In this document: positions 1 through 7,643 of the stretch, piece by piece
Layout: every line of letters begins with the position of its first letter
Numbering within the stretch: position 1 is the first letter of the stretch
Assembly: GCA_026984135.1 (NCBI GenBank)
Contig: JALSSR010000093.1
Coordinates: 1-50,197 of the forward strand
Length of the DNA stretch: 50,197 bases
Source of the DNA: Bacteroidales bacterium
Lineage (GTDB): Bacteria; Bacteroidota; Bacteroidia; Bacteroidales; JAADJA01
Reading direction: 5' to 3'
Notes under the pieces: model-generated
Seen by the model: only the letters and a program-made list of their open reading frames with translations
What the model was told of the DNA's origin: nothing
Database searches by the model: none
Program-made: the position numbers and the translations under genes

Positions 1-841
1 TATTTCACATATTCTTCTCCAGGAACTTGCTGCAATAAGAAAAGAGGGTATTAATATGACATACCTCAGACCCGACTCAAAATCACAGGTTACCATCGAA
101 TATGATGACAATAACAAACCGGCAAGAGTACACACAATAGTTGTTTCAACGCAACACGATCAGTTTATGGACGATGATGAGGAGATGCTTGCCAAGATAA
201 AAGAGGATGTGCGTGACATACTGATTCCCAGAACCGTTAAGTTGTTGCCTGAAAGAGTTCAGAAACTGTTTGATGACAACATTATCCTTCATGTGAATCC
301 GACGGGAAAGTTTGTGATTGGCGGACCTCACGGTGATACCGGTCTTACCGGAAGAAAAATTATTGTTGACACATATGGTGGCAAAGGTGCTCACGGTGGT
401 GGTGCCTTTTCGGGGAAAGATCCTTCAAAGGTTGACCGTTCAGCTGCTTATGCTTCCCGGCACATTGCAAAGAATATGGTTGCAGCCGGCGTAGCTGATG
501 AAATACTTGTTCAACTCTCTTACGCAATTGGCGTTGCCGAACCGGTCGGTGTTTTTGTTGAGACCTACGGAACTTCAAAGGTCAAATTGACGGACGGTGA
601 GATTGCAGAAAAGATAAAAAAGCTTTTCGACCTCCGTCCTGCCGCAATAGAGGACAGACTTAAGCTTAGAAATCCGATTTATCTTGAGACAGCCTCATAC
701 GGACATATGGGAAGAACTCCCGTTGAAGTGGTTAAGAAATTCTCGTCACCATATAATGGAAGCAAAGAGGTAACGGTTGAACTGTTTACCTGGGAGAAAC
801 TTGATTTTGTGGATAAGATCAAAAAGGAATTCGGGATTTGA
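1..841 (+). CDS. metK: S-adenosylmethionine synthetase, 3' part (5' end outside window)
   Basis: Makes S-adenosylmethionine from methionine and ATP in the cytoplasm. The ORF track starts at an internal Met (56), but the same frame is open to the left edge and reads [18 protein letters not shown] before [12 protein letters not shown], which is continuous MetK sequence, so the gene is cut by the window edge rather than starting at 56. About 279 codons are visible of an enzyme that is usually around 400-430 residues in this phylum. The glycine-rich signature [19 protein letters not shown] is intact, as are [11 protein letters not shown] and the C-terminal SYGHMGR region. A strong hairpin terminator follows 33 bases after the stop. 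Identification is secure; the start and N-terminal domain cannot be assessed. Confidence 0.97.
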   Translation, partial: ISHILLQELAAIRKEGINMTYLRPDSKSQVTIEYDDNNKPARVHTIVVSTQHDQFMDDDEEMLAKIKEDVRDILIPRTVKLLPERVQKLFDDNIILHVNPTGKFVIGGPHGDTGLTGRKIIVDTYGGKGAHGGGAFSGKDPSKVDRSAAYASRHIAKNMVAAGVADEILVQLSYAIGVAEPVGVFVETYGTSKVKLTDGEIAEKIKKLFDLRPAAIEDRLKLRNPIYLETASYGHMGRTPVEVVKKFSSPYNGSKEVTVELFTWEKLDFVDKIKKEFGI

Positions 842-873
842 TAATCCATATTTCCGGATAGCAAAATAGGATT

Positions 874-906
874 AAAAAAAGCCCCGACGGAGTCGGGGCT
901 TTTTTA
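874..906. terminator. Bidirectional intrinsic terminator between metK and the convergent T9SS gene
   Basis: Perfect 8-bp GC stem GCCCCGAC/GTCGGGGC with a 3-base loop, flanked by an A-run on the left and a T-run on the right. It can therefore stop metK on the plus strand and the 926-1651 gene on the minus strand. Confidence 0.9.
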
Positions 907-925
907 TTTATTTATAAGTTTTTGC

Positions 926-1651
926 TTAGTGTCTAATAATCAGTTTTTGAGTCTTTGCAGGCTCATTGTTGACCACAAGTGAATAAAAATAGATACCCTC
1001 TTTAAAATCGGATGTATTTATTTTCAAAGAACCAAAAGTGTTGTTGATTCCAATTTCTTTTACTGTTGAACCCAGTAAATCGTAAATGACGACCTTTGAA
1101 TTTGCAGGTGTCTCATTAAAATCGTAATCAAATTTTACGAAACTGTTAGCCGGATTCGGATAGGCTGCCGACAGTTTGAAGTTAAGAGGATCCGGTACGC
1201 TTACAAGAGTTGAGTACTTCACTATTATTGAAACATTATCCGACGGATTCTCCTCATTAAAGAATGTGTACTTTATTGTTGACTCACCTTCGTTTCCGTC
1301 AGGATAATAATCACCGCTGAATTCATCGTAAATTCCATCGGGATCAATCATAACGGATACAGCTGATGTATCTGTTGTCGGAGGATAACACAACCCCCAG
1401 CAAAATGAATTTGTTGTGCCGGGAACGATGTCTATATCCGTCCTTGCACATTTAACATGCATCCCGGTAGAGGTGATGTTTTTAACGTCAATAGCATCAA
1501 TAACTATTGCAGAACTTGTTGCTTCACCGCCAATAGTGATTTCCTGTCCCGGTTCCAAAAGTTCGTTTTCAAAATAAACTTCTAAGTTCTGAGTAAATGC
1601 GACACTAAAAACCATCGCAATAAAAAAGAGTGTAGAGATAATTTTTTTCAT
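926..1651 (-). CDS. Secreted protein with T9SS type A C-terminal sorting domain
   Basis: I chose the third Met (1651, MKKIISTLFFIAMVFSVAF) over the ORF-track start at 1681 because it places a clean Sec signal peptide at the N-terminus. The mature region has an acidic, cysteine-containing N-terminal domain of about 130 residues of unknown function (motifs FCWGLCYPP and YYPDGNEGESTIKY). The last about 80 residues, beginning at AAYPNPANSF and ending KTQKLIIRH, are a typical type A T9SS sorting domain, which predicts export through the outer membrane and surface attachment or release. It is divergent from the Omp28-like gene with a 232-base spacer, so the two may be co-regulated; that is inference. 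Function otherwise unknown. Confidence 0.85.
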   Translation of the reverse strand: MKKIISTLFFIAMVFSVAFTQNLEVYFENELLEPGQEITIGGEATSSAIVIDAIDVKNITSTGMHVKCARTDIDIVPGTTNSFCWGLCYPPTTDTSAVSVMIDPDGIYDEFSGDYYPDGNEGESTIKYTFFNEENPSDNVSIIVKYSTLVSVPDPLNFKLSAAYPNPANSFVKFDYDFNETPANSKVVIYDLLGSTVKEIGINNTFGSLKINTSDFKEGIYFYSLVVNNEPAKTQKLIIRH

Positions 1652-1846
1652 AATCATTTTATTTTTATACTCGTTAGACAAAAGTAAAATTTAAATAGTT
1701 GTCTCTTTAACGAAACAACTTTACAAAAATATACAAAAACTATGCTAACAAATGTTAAAAAACAAAAAAAGTTTGGAAAATGACAACTTTGGCTGCTGTA
1801 AAAGTGTCTATCAGAAAAAATTATAAAATACATATACAAAAATATA

Positions 1847-1854
1847 TATATTTG
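1847..1854 (+). promoter_or_regulatory. Bacteroidota -7 box (TATATTTG) for the Omp28-like gene
   Basis: Exact match to TAnnTTTG 29 bases upstream of the ATG at 1884. No clear TTTG -33 box at the expected distance, so the promoter call rests on the -7 element and position. Confidence 0.55.
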
Positions 1855-1883
1855 CAAACATTTTAAACTTAAATTAAACTATT

Positions 1884-3533
1884 ATGAAATTAAAAGCTTT
1901 ATTTTTATCAGTTGTCTTTCTGATGTCCGGGTATATTTTTGCCCAGCAGGTTGACAGAGAGAATGTTCTTTTGGAAATTGTAACGGGTACTTGGTGTTAC
2001 TATTGCCCGGGTGCTGCAATGGGTGCCGAAGACCTTATTGCCAACGGCAAACAAGTGGCTGTTATTGAGTATCATACGGGCGACACATATGAGAACACTT
2101 ATTCTGCGGCAAGAAGCAGCTATTATAATATATTAGGAGTTCCTACCGCATTTTTCGATGGTGTACTGAGTGTTGAGGGTGGTAACCATACTTCGAGCAT
2201 GTATAGTTCATATCTTCCCAAATATAATCAACGGATTGCGATTCAATCACCGTTCACCATTGATGTTGACGGCACAAACGGAGGATTGATTGAATATAAT
2301 ATAATAGTAACGGTAAACAAAGTTGCGACAAATAACAGTTCTAACCTGAAGTTGATGTGTGCCGTTACGGAATCGGGAATTCAACAAAGCTGGCAGGGAC
2401 AGGATCATCTTGAATGGGTTGAGAGGCTTATGGTTCCAAATCAATTTGGTACATCTCTCGACTTTTCTTCGGGTAATACACAAGAGGTATCAGTAAACTT
2501 TACAATGCAACCATCTTGGGTCAACGAAAATTGTGAAGTTGTATTTTTTGTTCAGGATTTAAGCACAAAAGAGGTTTTTCAAACGGTAAAATATGATCTG
2601 TCGGAGTTTGCCTCAACAAATGATTACGATATTTCTTTAAAAGATGTGTATGTACCGCAGGCAATGTGTAACAGTTCGGTTGAGCCTTCAGTACTGGTAA
2701 CAAACTTCGGATTGGAGACACTCACAAGTTTTGACGTTGTTTACAGTGTTAACGGCGGGACACAGCAAACATACCCATGGACAGGCAGTCTTCCTACAAT
2801 GGAGTCGGCTCTTATTGACCTTCCTGCCATTGATGTAAATGTAGTTGCGAATAATAATATTGAAGTTACCCTTGAAAATCCCAACGGACAGGCTGATCAG
2901 TTTCCACAGAACAACTCAAAGACCGTTTCTTTTGAGGAAGCACAAAATGTAACCTCCCCTGTGGCACTTGCTCTCAAGCTTGATGACAATCCGGAAGAGA
3001 CAACGTGGGAATTAAAGGATTCGGAAGGAACGGTTCTTTATTCGGGCGGACCTTATACAAATCCCGGCCAGTATGTTATTGAGTATTTCGACCTTCCCGA
3101 TAACGGTTGCTATGCCTTCTCAATTTATGATACGGGTGGTGACGGACTAACAGGTATCGGTAATTATAAACTTGCATACGACGGAAGCAATATTTTTGCA
3201 GAGGGTTATGATTTCGGTTATATGTCGGGAGCGGAGTTTACCATAGGATTGACAGGCGAAGATGAAATGACGGTAAATAATTCCGTTCAAATATATCCCA
3301 ATCCTTTCACTGAAACCGCTTATGTATCTTTCACAACTGCACAAACGGAAATTGCAAGCGTCAATGTTTACAATTCAATCGGAAAACAGGTTTATTCAGT
3401 GAATAACAAAGAATATTCTGCCGGTACACATTCAATTGAAATTGACGGTGCGGAACTTCACAGCGGAATATATTTTGTTAATCTTAAGATAGGAAACAAA
3501 ACGTATAAGCAAAAATTAGTGTTAACAAAATAG
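1884..3533 (+). CDS. Omp28-related, thioredoxin-fold surface protein with T9SS sorting domain
   Basis: Sec signal peptide at residues 1-20 (ends YIFAQ). Residues about 25-130 resemble the Omp28 thioredoxin-like fold, with a CYYC redox-type motif at residues 38-41 (TWCYYCPGA) and the downstream GVPTAFFDG segment that corresponds to the cis-Pro loop. The middle of the protein is beta-rich with Ig-like segments (YPWTGSLPTMESALIDLP) and a DTGGDGL loop. The C-terminal about 80 residues (VQIYPNPFTETAY...KQKLVLTK) are a type A T9SS sorting domain. Expected at the cell surface. Omp28 of Porphyromonas is described as a surface protein; a thiol-disulfide or adhesin role here is not proven by sequence. 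Confidence 0.88.
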   Translation: MKLKALFLSVVFLMSGYIFAQQVDRENVLLEIVTGTWCYYCPGAAMGAEDLIANGKQVAVIEYHTGDTYENTYSAARSSYYNILGVPTAFFDGVLSVEGGNHTSSMYSSYLPKYNQRIAIQSPFTIDVDGTNGGLIEYNIIVTVNKVATNNSSNLKLMCAVTESGIQQSWQGQDHLEWVERLMVPNQFGTSLDFSSGNTQEVSVNFTMQPSWVNENCEVVFFVQDLSTKEVFQTVKYDLSEFASTNDYDISLKDVYVPQAMCNSSVEPSVLVTNFGLETLTSFDVVYSVNGGTQQTYPWTGSLPTMESALIDLPAIDVNVVANNNIEVTLENPNGQADQFPQNNSKTVSFEEAQNVTSPVALALKLDDNPEETTWELKDSEGTVLYSGGPYTNPGQYVIEYFDLPDNGCYAFSIYDTGGDGLTGIGNYKLAYDGSNIFAEGYDFGYMSGAEFTIGLTGEDEMTVNNSVQIYPNPFTETAYVSFTTAQTEIASVNVYNSIGKQVYSVNNKEYSAGTHSIEIDGAELHSGIYFVNLKIGNKTYKQKLVLTK

Positions 3534-3551
3534 CATTTCAAATCAAAATAG

Positions 3552-3582
3552 AAAAGGCGGACAATTTGTCCGCCTTTTTTAT
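3552..3582 (+). terminator. Intrinsic terminator after the Omp28-like gene
   Basis: Eleven-base stem AAAAGGCGGAC/GTCCGCCTTTT with a 5-base loop, followed by a T-run. It lies 18 bases past the stop and just before the convergent gene ending at 3608, which may use it less efficiently. Confidence 0.88.
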
Positions 3583-3607
3583 TTTCTTAAAACTCAGATA
3601 AAGTTTT

Positions 3608-4519
3608 TCAGTGGTAAAATCTCGAATTTATATAAGAGTATATTTCGCTGACTTTCATCTGTGCGGTAGCCGGGCCGGTGCGGACATAAAAAATCTCATC
3701 ATTATTATGAGTGAGATAAGCAGGTATATTCGAAGGCTTTACATCTACTCTCAGAATTTTACTGCCGTCCGTACCTTCAATCACTGCCCTTACAAATGAT
3801 GTATGTTGCATACCTATTCTCTCCTGAATAAGTTTTGTCAAATGCAAAAGGGTTTTATCATCATCCTTGAATTTATCATTTTTAAGGCCGAGGATATTTT
3901 TATCATCATCAACTCCTATTAGTAATGTGCCTCCCGAAGAGTTCATAAAAGCGGCAATGGTTTTTAATGCGGCATGCTCCATCTCTTTATCAAACTTTTT
4001 GGTATAAAGATTATAGCGGAGGGTTGATTTGAATTCGACATAATCGTTTTCACCATTCTCAATAAGAGCATACGTAGATGTGTTTTCAGCGGTACTGAGA
4101 TAATCGGTTATCATTTTCGCCAGTTCCACAATAATCTTCAGAGATATTTCCGCTGGAATTTTTTTTGTATTAAAAATATCCTTTCCGGCAAGGGAAATGA
4201 GTAAAGAGGGTTCAACGGCTTTAATTGTTCCCGAACGGAATTTATGATTTATAACTGATATTTCCCCGAAGACATCTCCTTTTTCATAAATAACATCCTC
4301 CTGTCCTGGCATCTCCAGTTTGAGTTTGCCATAGCGCACAATATATAGAATCTGTTCAGAAGAAAGCCGGGCAAAAACAGTTTCATTCTTATCAATCTGT
4401 TTTACATATAAATATTTAACAACCTGTTTAAGTTCTGTATCCGTAAGTTTCTTAAATATGGAAACGGATTTAAGGAACTCAAAATGCTCTGCATCCGTAA
4501 AATTAATATCTCTTGCCAT
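3608..4519 (-). CDS. Cyclic-nucleotide-binding domain fused to AlbA_2/Schlafen-type domain
   Basis: Residues about 15-135 form a cyclic-nucleotide-binding (CAP_ED-like) beta-roll, with the GDVFGEISVI segment where the phosphate-binding cassette lies. Residues about 150-300 are an AlbA_2 (Schlafen/divergent AAA_4) domain: ENDYVEFKSTLRYN, then FMNSSGGTLLIGVDDDKNI, the classic GGxLLIGVxD pattern, and a C-terminal YVRTGPATAQM. There is no helix-turn-helix, so it is not a CRP-type regulator. The cassette lacks the usual conserved Arg after FGE, so cAMP/cGMP binding is uncertain. It lies 5 bases after the hutU stop on the same strand and is probably co-transcribed with it. Its role with urocanate hydratase is unknown. 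Confidence 0.8.
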   Translation of the reverse strand: MARDINFTDAEHFEFLKSVSIFKKLTDTELKQVVKYLYVKQIDKNETVFARLSSEQILYIVRYGKLKLEMPGQEDVIYEKGDVFGEISVINHKFRSGTIKAVEPSLLISLAGKDIFNTKKIPAEISLKIIVELAKMITDYLSTAENTSTYALIENGENDYVEFKSTLRYNLYTKKFDKEMEHAALKTIAAFMNSSGGTLLIGVDDDKNILGLKNDKFKDDDKTLLHLTKLIQERIGMQHTSFVRAVIEGTDGSKILRVDVKPSNIPAYLTHNNDEIFYVRTGPATAQMKVSEIYSYINSRFYH

Positions 4520-4524
4520 AAAAT

Positions 4525-6534
4525 TTAAAATAGTTTATCAATTAAATCATCATCAGCAATAACAGGAACAGTAACTTTCAGATTCGGTTCATCTTTCATT
4601 GCGCGTTTTATTGCAAACAGTGCACCGTCGTTTCTGGCCCAGCTTCTGCGAGCAATACCATTGTTAACATCCCAGTAAAGCATTTGTCTGAGTCTGCGGT
4701 CGGAATCTTCGGAACCGTCGAGTACCATTCCGAAACCGCCGTTTATAACTTCGCCCCAGCCTACTCCGCCTCCGTTATGTATTGAAACCCAGGTAGCTCC
4801 TCTGAACGAATCACCGATGACGTTTTGTATTGCCATATCGGCAGTAAATTGTGAACCGTCATAAATATTGGAAGTTTCTCGATATGGGGAATCCGTACCC
4901 GAAACATCGTGGTGGTCGCGACCAAGTACAACGGGAGCTGAAATTTTCCCGTCTCTTATTGCCCGATTGAAGGCGGCGGCAATTTTTGTTCTTCCTTCAC
5001 AGTCGGCATACAGGATACGTGCCTGAGATCCAACCACTAATTTGTTCTTTTTCGCTTCCCTGATCCATTTGATATTATCTTTCATTTGCTGCATTATTTC
5101 CGGTGGTGCCGATGCGGCAATTTCTTCCATCACTTCTGCAGCAATAGTGTCAGTCAAGTCAAGGTCTTCCGGTTTTCCCGAAGTACACACCCAACGGAAA
5201 GGTCCGAAACCGTAATCAAAGCACATAGGCCCCATAATATCCTGAACATAAGAAGGATACTTAAACTTGCCGTCTTTTTTAAAAATATCCGCTCCCGCTC
5301 TTCCCGCTTCGAGCAAAAAGGCATTTCCATAGTCAAAGAAATACATTCCTTTGGCAGTAAGAGCATTTATGGCATTTACCTGTCTTTTTAGAGATTCCCG
5401 TACCCTGTTTTTAAATTCTTCAGGGTTATTAGCCATCATTTTATTGGCCTCTTCAAATGACAATCCCACAGGATAATAACCTCCTGCCCAGGGATTATGT
5501 AAAGAAGTTTGGTCGGAACCAAGTTCCACAAAAACATCTTTTTCAACAAATTTCTCCCACAACTCAACAATATTGCCTTGGAAAGCCAGGGAGACAGCTT
5601 CTTTTGCTGCTCTTGCTTTTTCAATTCGCGACAGCAGTTGGTCAAGGTCGCTATAAACTTCGTCAACCCAACCCTGACTATGCCGTTTCTCAACAGCTTT
5701 GGGATTTACTTCGGCAATAACACCGATTGCTCCGGCTATGACAGCGGCTTTTGCCTGAGCACCCGACATCCCTCCGAGACCTGAAGAGACAAACAGTTTT
5801 CCGCCAAGTCCTTCTTCACTGTGTTTTTGAATCATTCTTCCGGCATTCAGAACCGTAATAGTGGTTCCATGGACGATACCCTGCGGTCCGATGTACATAT
5901 ACGATCCGGCAGTCATCTGTCCGTATTGTGAAACTCCGAGTGCATTAAACCTTTCCCAATCGTCAGGTTTTGAATAGTTTGGGACAACCATTCCGTTTGT
6001 TACAACAACGCGCGGGGCATCTTTATGCGACGGGAACAGTCCCAAAGGATTTCCCGAATACATTGCCAAAGTCTGCTCGTCTGTCATTTCGGCAAGATAT
6101 TTCATTGTGAGTAGATACTGTGCCCAGTTTTGAAATACTGCTCCGTTACCGCCATAGGTAATCAGCTCGTGCGGGTGTTGTGCCACAGCCTCATCCAGAT
6201 TATTACTGATCATAAGCATAATAGCTGCCGCCTGTTTCGATTTATGCGGATACTCATCAATACTTCTGGCATAAATCTTATAATCCGGTCGAAAACGGTA
6301 CATATAAATCCTGCCGTAATCCTCAAGCTCCTTTTTAAATTCCGGGGCAAGAACAGCATGATGTTTTTTGTCGAAGTAGCGTAAAGCATTTTTTACCGCA
6401 AGCTTTTTCTCTTCGGGCGTTAAAATATCTTTACGTTTGGGTGCATGACTGACACCGGTATCATAGGGCTTCAACGCAGGTAGTTCCTCGGGAATCCCTG
6501 TCAATATTGCTTTTTGAAAATCGGTAATTTTCAT
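4525..6534 (-). CDS. hutU: Urocanate hydratase (histidine degradation)
   Basis: NAD+-dependent hydration of urocanate to imidazolonepropionate, second step of histidine catabolism. Recognised by the GGLGGMSGAQAKAAVIAG nucleotide-binding segment, VEKRHSQGWVDE, SLHNPWAGGYYPVGLSF, the FDYGNAF/MGPMCFDYGFGPFRWVC region and the C-terminal GGGVGWGEVINGGFGMVLDG. At 669 residues it belongs to the longer form seen in Bacteroidota and some eukaryote-like homologues, rather than the roughly 555-residue proteobacterial form. No other hut genes are in the window. ATG at 6534 sits about 30 bases after two tandem -7 boxes. Confidence 0.96.
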   Translation of the reverse strand: MKITDFQKAILTGIPEELPALKPYDTGVSHAPKRKDILTPEEKKLAVKNALRYFDKKHHAVLAPEFKKELEDYGRIYMYRFRPDYKIYARSIDEYPHKSKQAAAIMLMISNNLDEAVAQHPHELITYGGNGAVFQNWAQYLLTMKYLAEMTDEQTLAMYSGNPLGLFPSHKDAPRVVVTNGMVVPNYSKPDDWERFNALGVSQYGQMTAGSYMYIGPQGIVHGTTITVLNAGRMIQKHSEEGLGGKLFVSSGLGGMSGAQAKAAVIAGAIGVIAEVNPKAVEKRHSQGWVDEVYSDLDQLLSRIEKARAAKEAVSLAFQGNIVELWEKFVEKDVFVELGSDQTSLHNPWAGGYYPVGLSFEEANKMMANNPEEFKNRVRESLKRQVNAINALTAKGMYFFDYGNAFLLEAGRAGADIFKKDGKFKYPSYVQDIMGPMCFDYGFGPFRWVCTSGKPEDLDLTDTIAAEVMEEIAASAPPEIMQQMKDNIKWIREAKKNKLVVGSQARILYADCEGRTKIAAAFNRAIRDGKISAPVVLGRDHHDVSGTDSPYRETSNIYDGSQFTADMAIQNVIGDSFRGATWVSIHNGGGVGWGEVINGGFGMVLDGSEDSDRRLRQMLYWDVNNGIARRSWARNDGALFAIKRAMKDEPNLKVTVPVIADDDLIDKLF

Positions 6535-6564
6535 ATTTCTTATATATTAATTTCAAACAAACGT

Positions 6565-6580
6565 CAAAATTACAAAATTA
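6565..6580 (-). promoter_or_regulatory. Two tandem -7 boxes (TAATTTTG) upstream of hutU
   Basis: On the minus strand TAATTTTG occurs twice back to back (6580-6573 and 6572-6565), each an exact TAnnTTTG match, 31-46 bases upstream of the hutU ATG. No -33 TTTG seen. Confidence 0.5.
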
Positions 6581-6629
6581 TTTAATAGAGAAAAATGAGT
6601 AGTTTTGAGGCCTGTTAAAATCACAAAAA

Positions 6630-6854
6630 ATGGACGCATCAATTCCCGTAATAACAATTGTAATATTGATTATTATTTCTTTTTCCCGTTTGAGATACAG
6701 AAAGAGTATTTGGTTTCTAATTCTTAACTTTTTAATTCTGGCACTTTTTTCATATGACATCTCCCGAACTCCGGAAAACCATTATCCGGATTTGTTTCTG
6801 ATTATTCTGACTGTTTTTAATGTTTACAGATTTTTCAGAGACAGAAGCCGCTAA
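6630..6854 (+). CDS. Small hydrophobic membrane protein, function unknown
   Basis: 74 residues with two to three hydrophobic segments (about residues 4-18, 27-43 and 53-68), separated by short basic turns (SRLRYRKS) and ending RFFRDRSR, which suggests a small inner-membrane protein with a positively charged cytoplasmic tail. It starts 95 bases from the divergent hutU start. A plus-strand-oriented terminator at 6982-7018 supports a plus-strand transcript here. No family recognised. It could still be a chance ORF; the hydrophobic pattern with charged ends argues for a real gene. Confidence 0.5.
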   Translation: MDASIPVITIVILIIISFSRLRYRKSIWFLILNFLILALFSYDISRTPENHYPDLFLIILTVFNVYRFFRDRSR

Positions 6855-6857
6855 TTT

Positions 6858-6889
6858 TACCGTTAACTTTTTTTCTCCTACCGTTAACT
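6858..6889 (+). promoter_or_regulatory. Twin direct motif TACCGTTAACT, 21-bp spacing (LytTR-like geometry)
   Basis: TACCGTTAACT occurs at 6858-6868 and 6879-6889 in the same orientation, start-to-start distance 21 bases (about two helical turns), and both copies are followed by a T-run. An identical pair with identical spacing occurs at 37392-37423. LytTR-type response regulators are known to bind two imperfect 9-bp direct repeats of the form [TA][AC][CA]GTTN[AG][TG] separated by 10-13 bases; ACCGTTAAC matches eight of nine positions and the spacing fits. Assignment to a LytTR protein is inference. Confidence 0.5.
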
Positions 6890-6981
6890 TTTTTTCTCTT
6901 GACAAAGGGGGTGAATTTGATTTATTTTGCAGATGTCAATTTTTTAGAGCTTTTTACAAAACAGCCCTTAAGCAATGAACC

Positions 6982-7018
6982 GACCCCGTCAGGATAAATC
7001 CCGACGGGGTCTTTTTTT
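6982..7018 (+). terminator. Plus-strand intrinsic terminator
   Basis: Nine-base stem GACCCCGTC/GACGGGGTC, loop about 12 bases, followed by a run of seven T on the plus strand only. It terminates a plus-strand transcript, either from the 74-aa ORF or from a short untranslated RNA starting near 6900-6940, and not the convergent sigma factor gene. Confidence 0.85.
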
Positions 7019-7034
7019 GTTTGTTGAAGGTTTG

Positions 7035-7643
7035 TTAAATTTTATCTTTAGAATGTTTTAATATCTGATAAAGGAATTCCCTTGCTCTGAAAAGCTGTGC
7101 CTTAACAGTGCCAAGCGGAAGATTAAGTTCTTCGGCAATTTCATCATAGGAATACTCTTTAAAATATCTAAGCTCAATTAATGTGCGATAATGAGGTTTC
7201 AATTTTTCCACAACCTGACGCATAAGTTTTATCTTCTGCTGCTTAACGATCTCTTCTTCAGGATTTAAGGTCTGAGAGGGAATCCGGATTGCCATTTCCG
7301 TGCCGTCTTCATCATCATAATTCTGGTCAATAGAAAAAGTATATTTCTTTTTCTTACGAATAAAATCAATACAATTATTAGAGGCAATCTTAAACAGCCA
7401 GGTACTAAATGCGTAATCGGGAGTATATTGATGCAGTTTTTTAAATGCTTTTCCAAAAGCCTCAATTGTCAAGTCTTCGGCATCGTGCGGATTATTTGTC
7501 ATTTTCAGCAGCATAAAATAGAGCGAATCACGATAGTTGCCCATCAATTCAGCGTAAGCTTTTTGATCGCCCTCTTCTATAGCCAGCTTGACCAGCTTAT
7601 AATCACGTAATGCTTTTTCTGTTAAATGCGTTGCTACTTCCAT
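7035..7643 (-). CDS. ECF-type RNA polymerase sigma factor
   Basis: 202 residues with sigma-70 region 2 (about 22-95: YRDSLYFMLLKMTNNPHDAEDLTIEAF and FSTWLFKIASNNCIDFIRKKKK) and region 4 (about 140-195: YFKEYSYDEIAEELNLPLGTVKAQLFRAREFL). No region 1.1 or 3, so group 4 (ECF). The ATG lies inside the 3' end of the upstream glycosyltransferase gene (10-base overlap), implying translational coupling. No anti-sigma factor is adjacent, so how its activity is controlled is not visible. It may direct envelope or stress genes, as is usual for ECF factors; the regulon cannot be read from this window. Confidence 0.94.
   Translation of the reverse strand: MEVATHLTEKALRDYKLVKLAIEEGDQKAYAELMGNYRDSLYFMLLKMTNNPHDAEDLTIEAFGKAFKKLHQYTPDYAFSTWLFKIASNNCIDFIRKKKKYTFSIDQNYDDEDGTEMAIRIPSQTLNPEEEIVKQQKIKLMRQVVEKLKPHYRTLIELRYFKEYSYDEIAEELNLPLGTVKAQLFRAREFLYQILKHSKDKI

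Noticed and set aside
1-56. metK starting at ATG 56 as in the ORF track
   Set aside because: The same frame upstream is open and reads as MetK sequence, so 56 is an internal Met.
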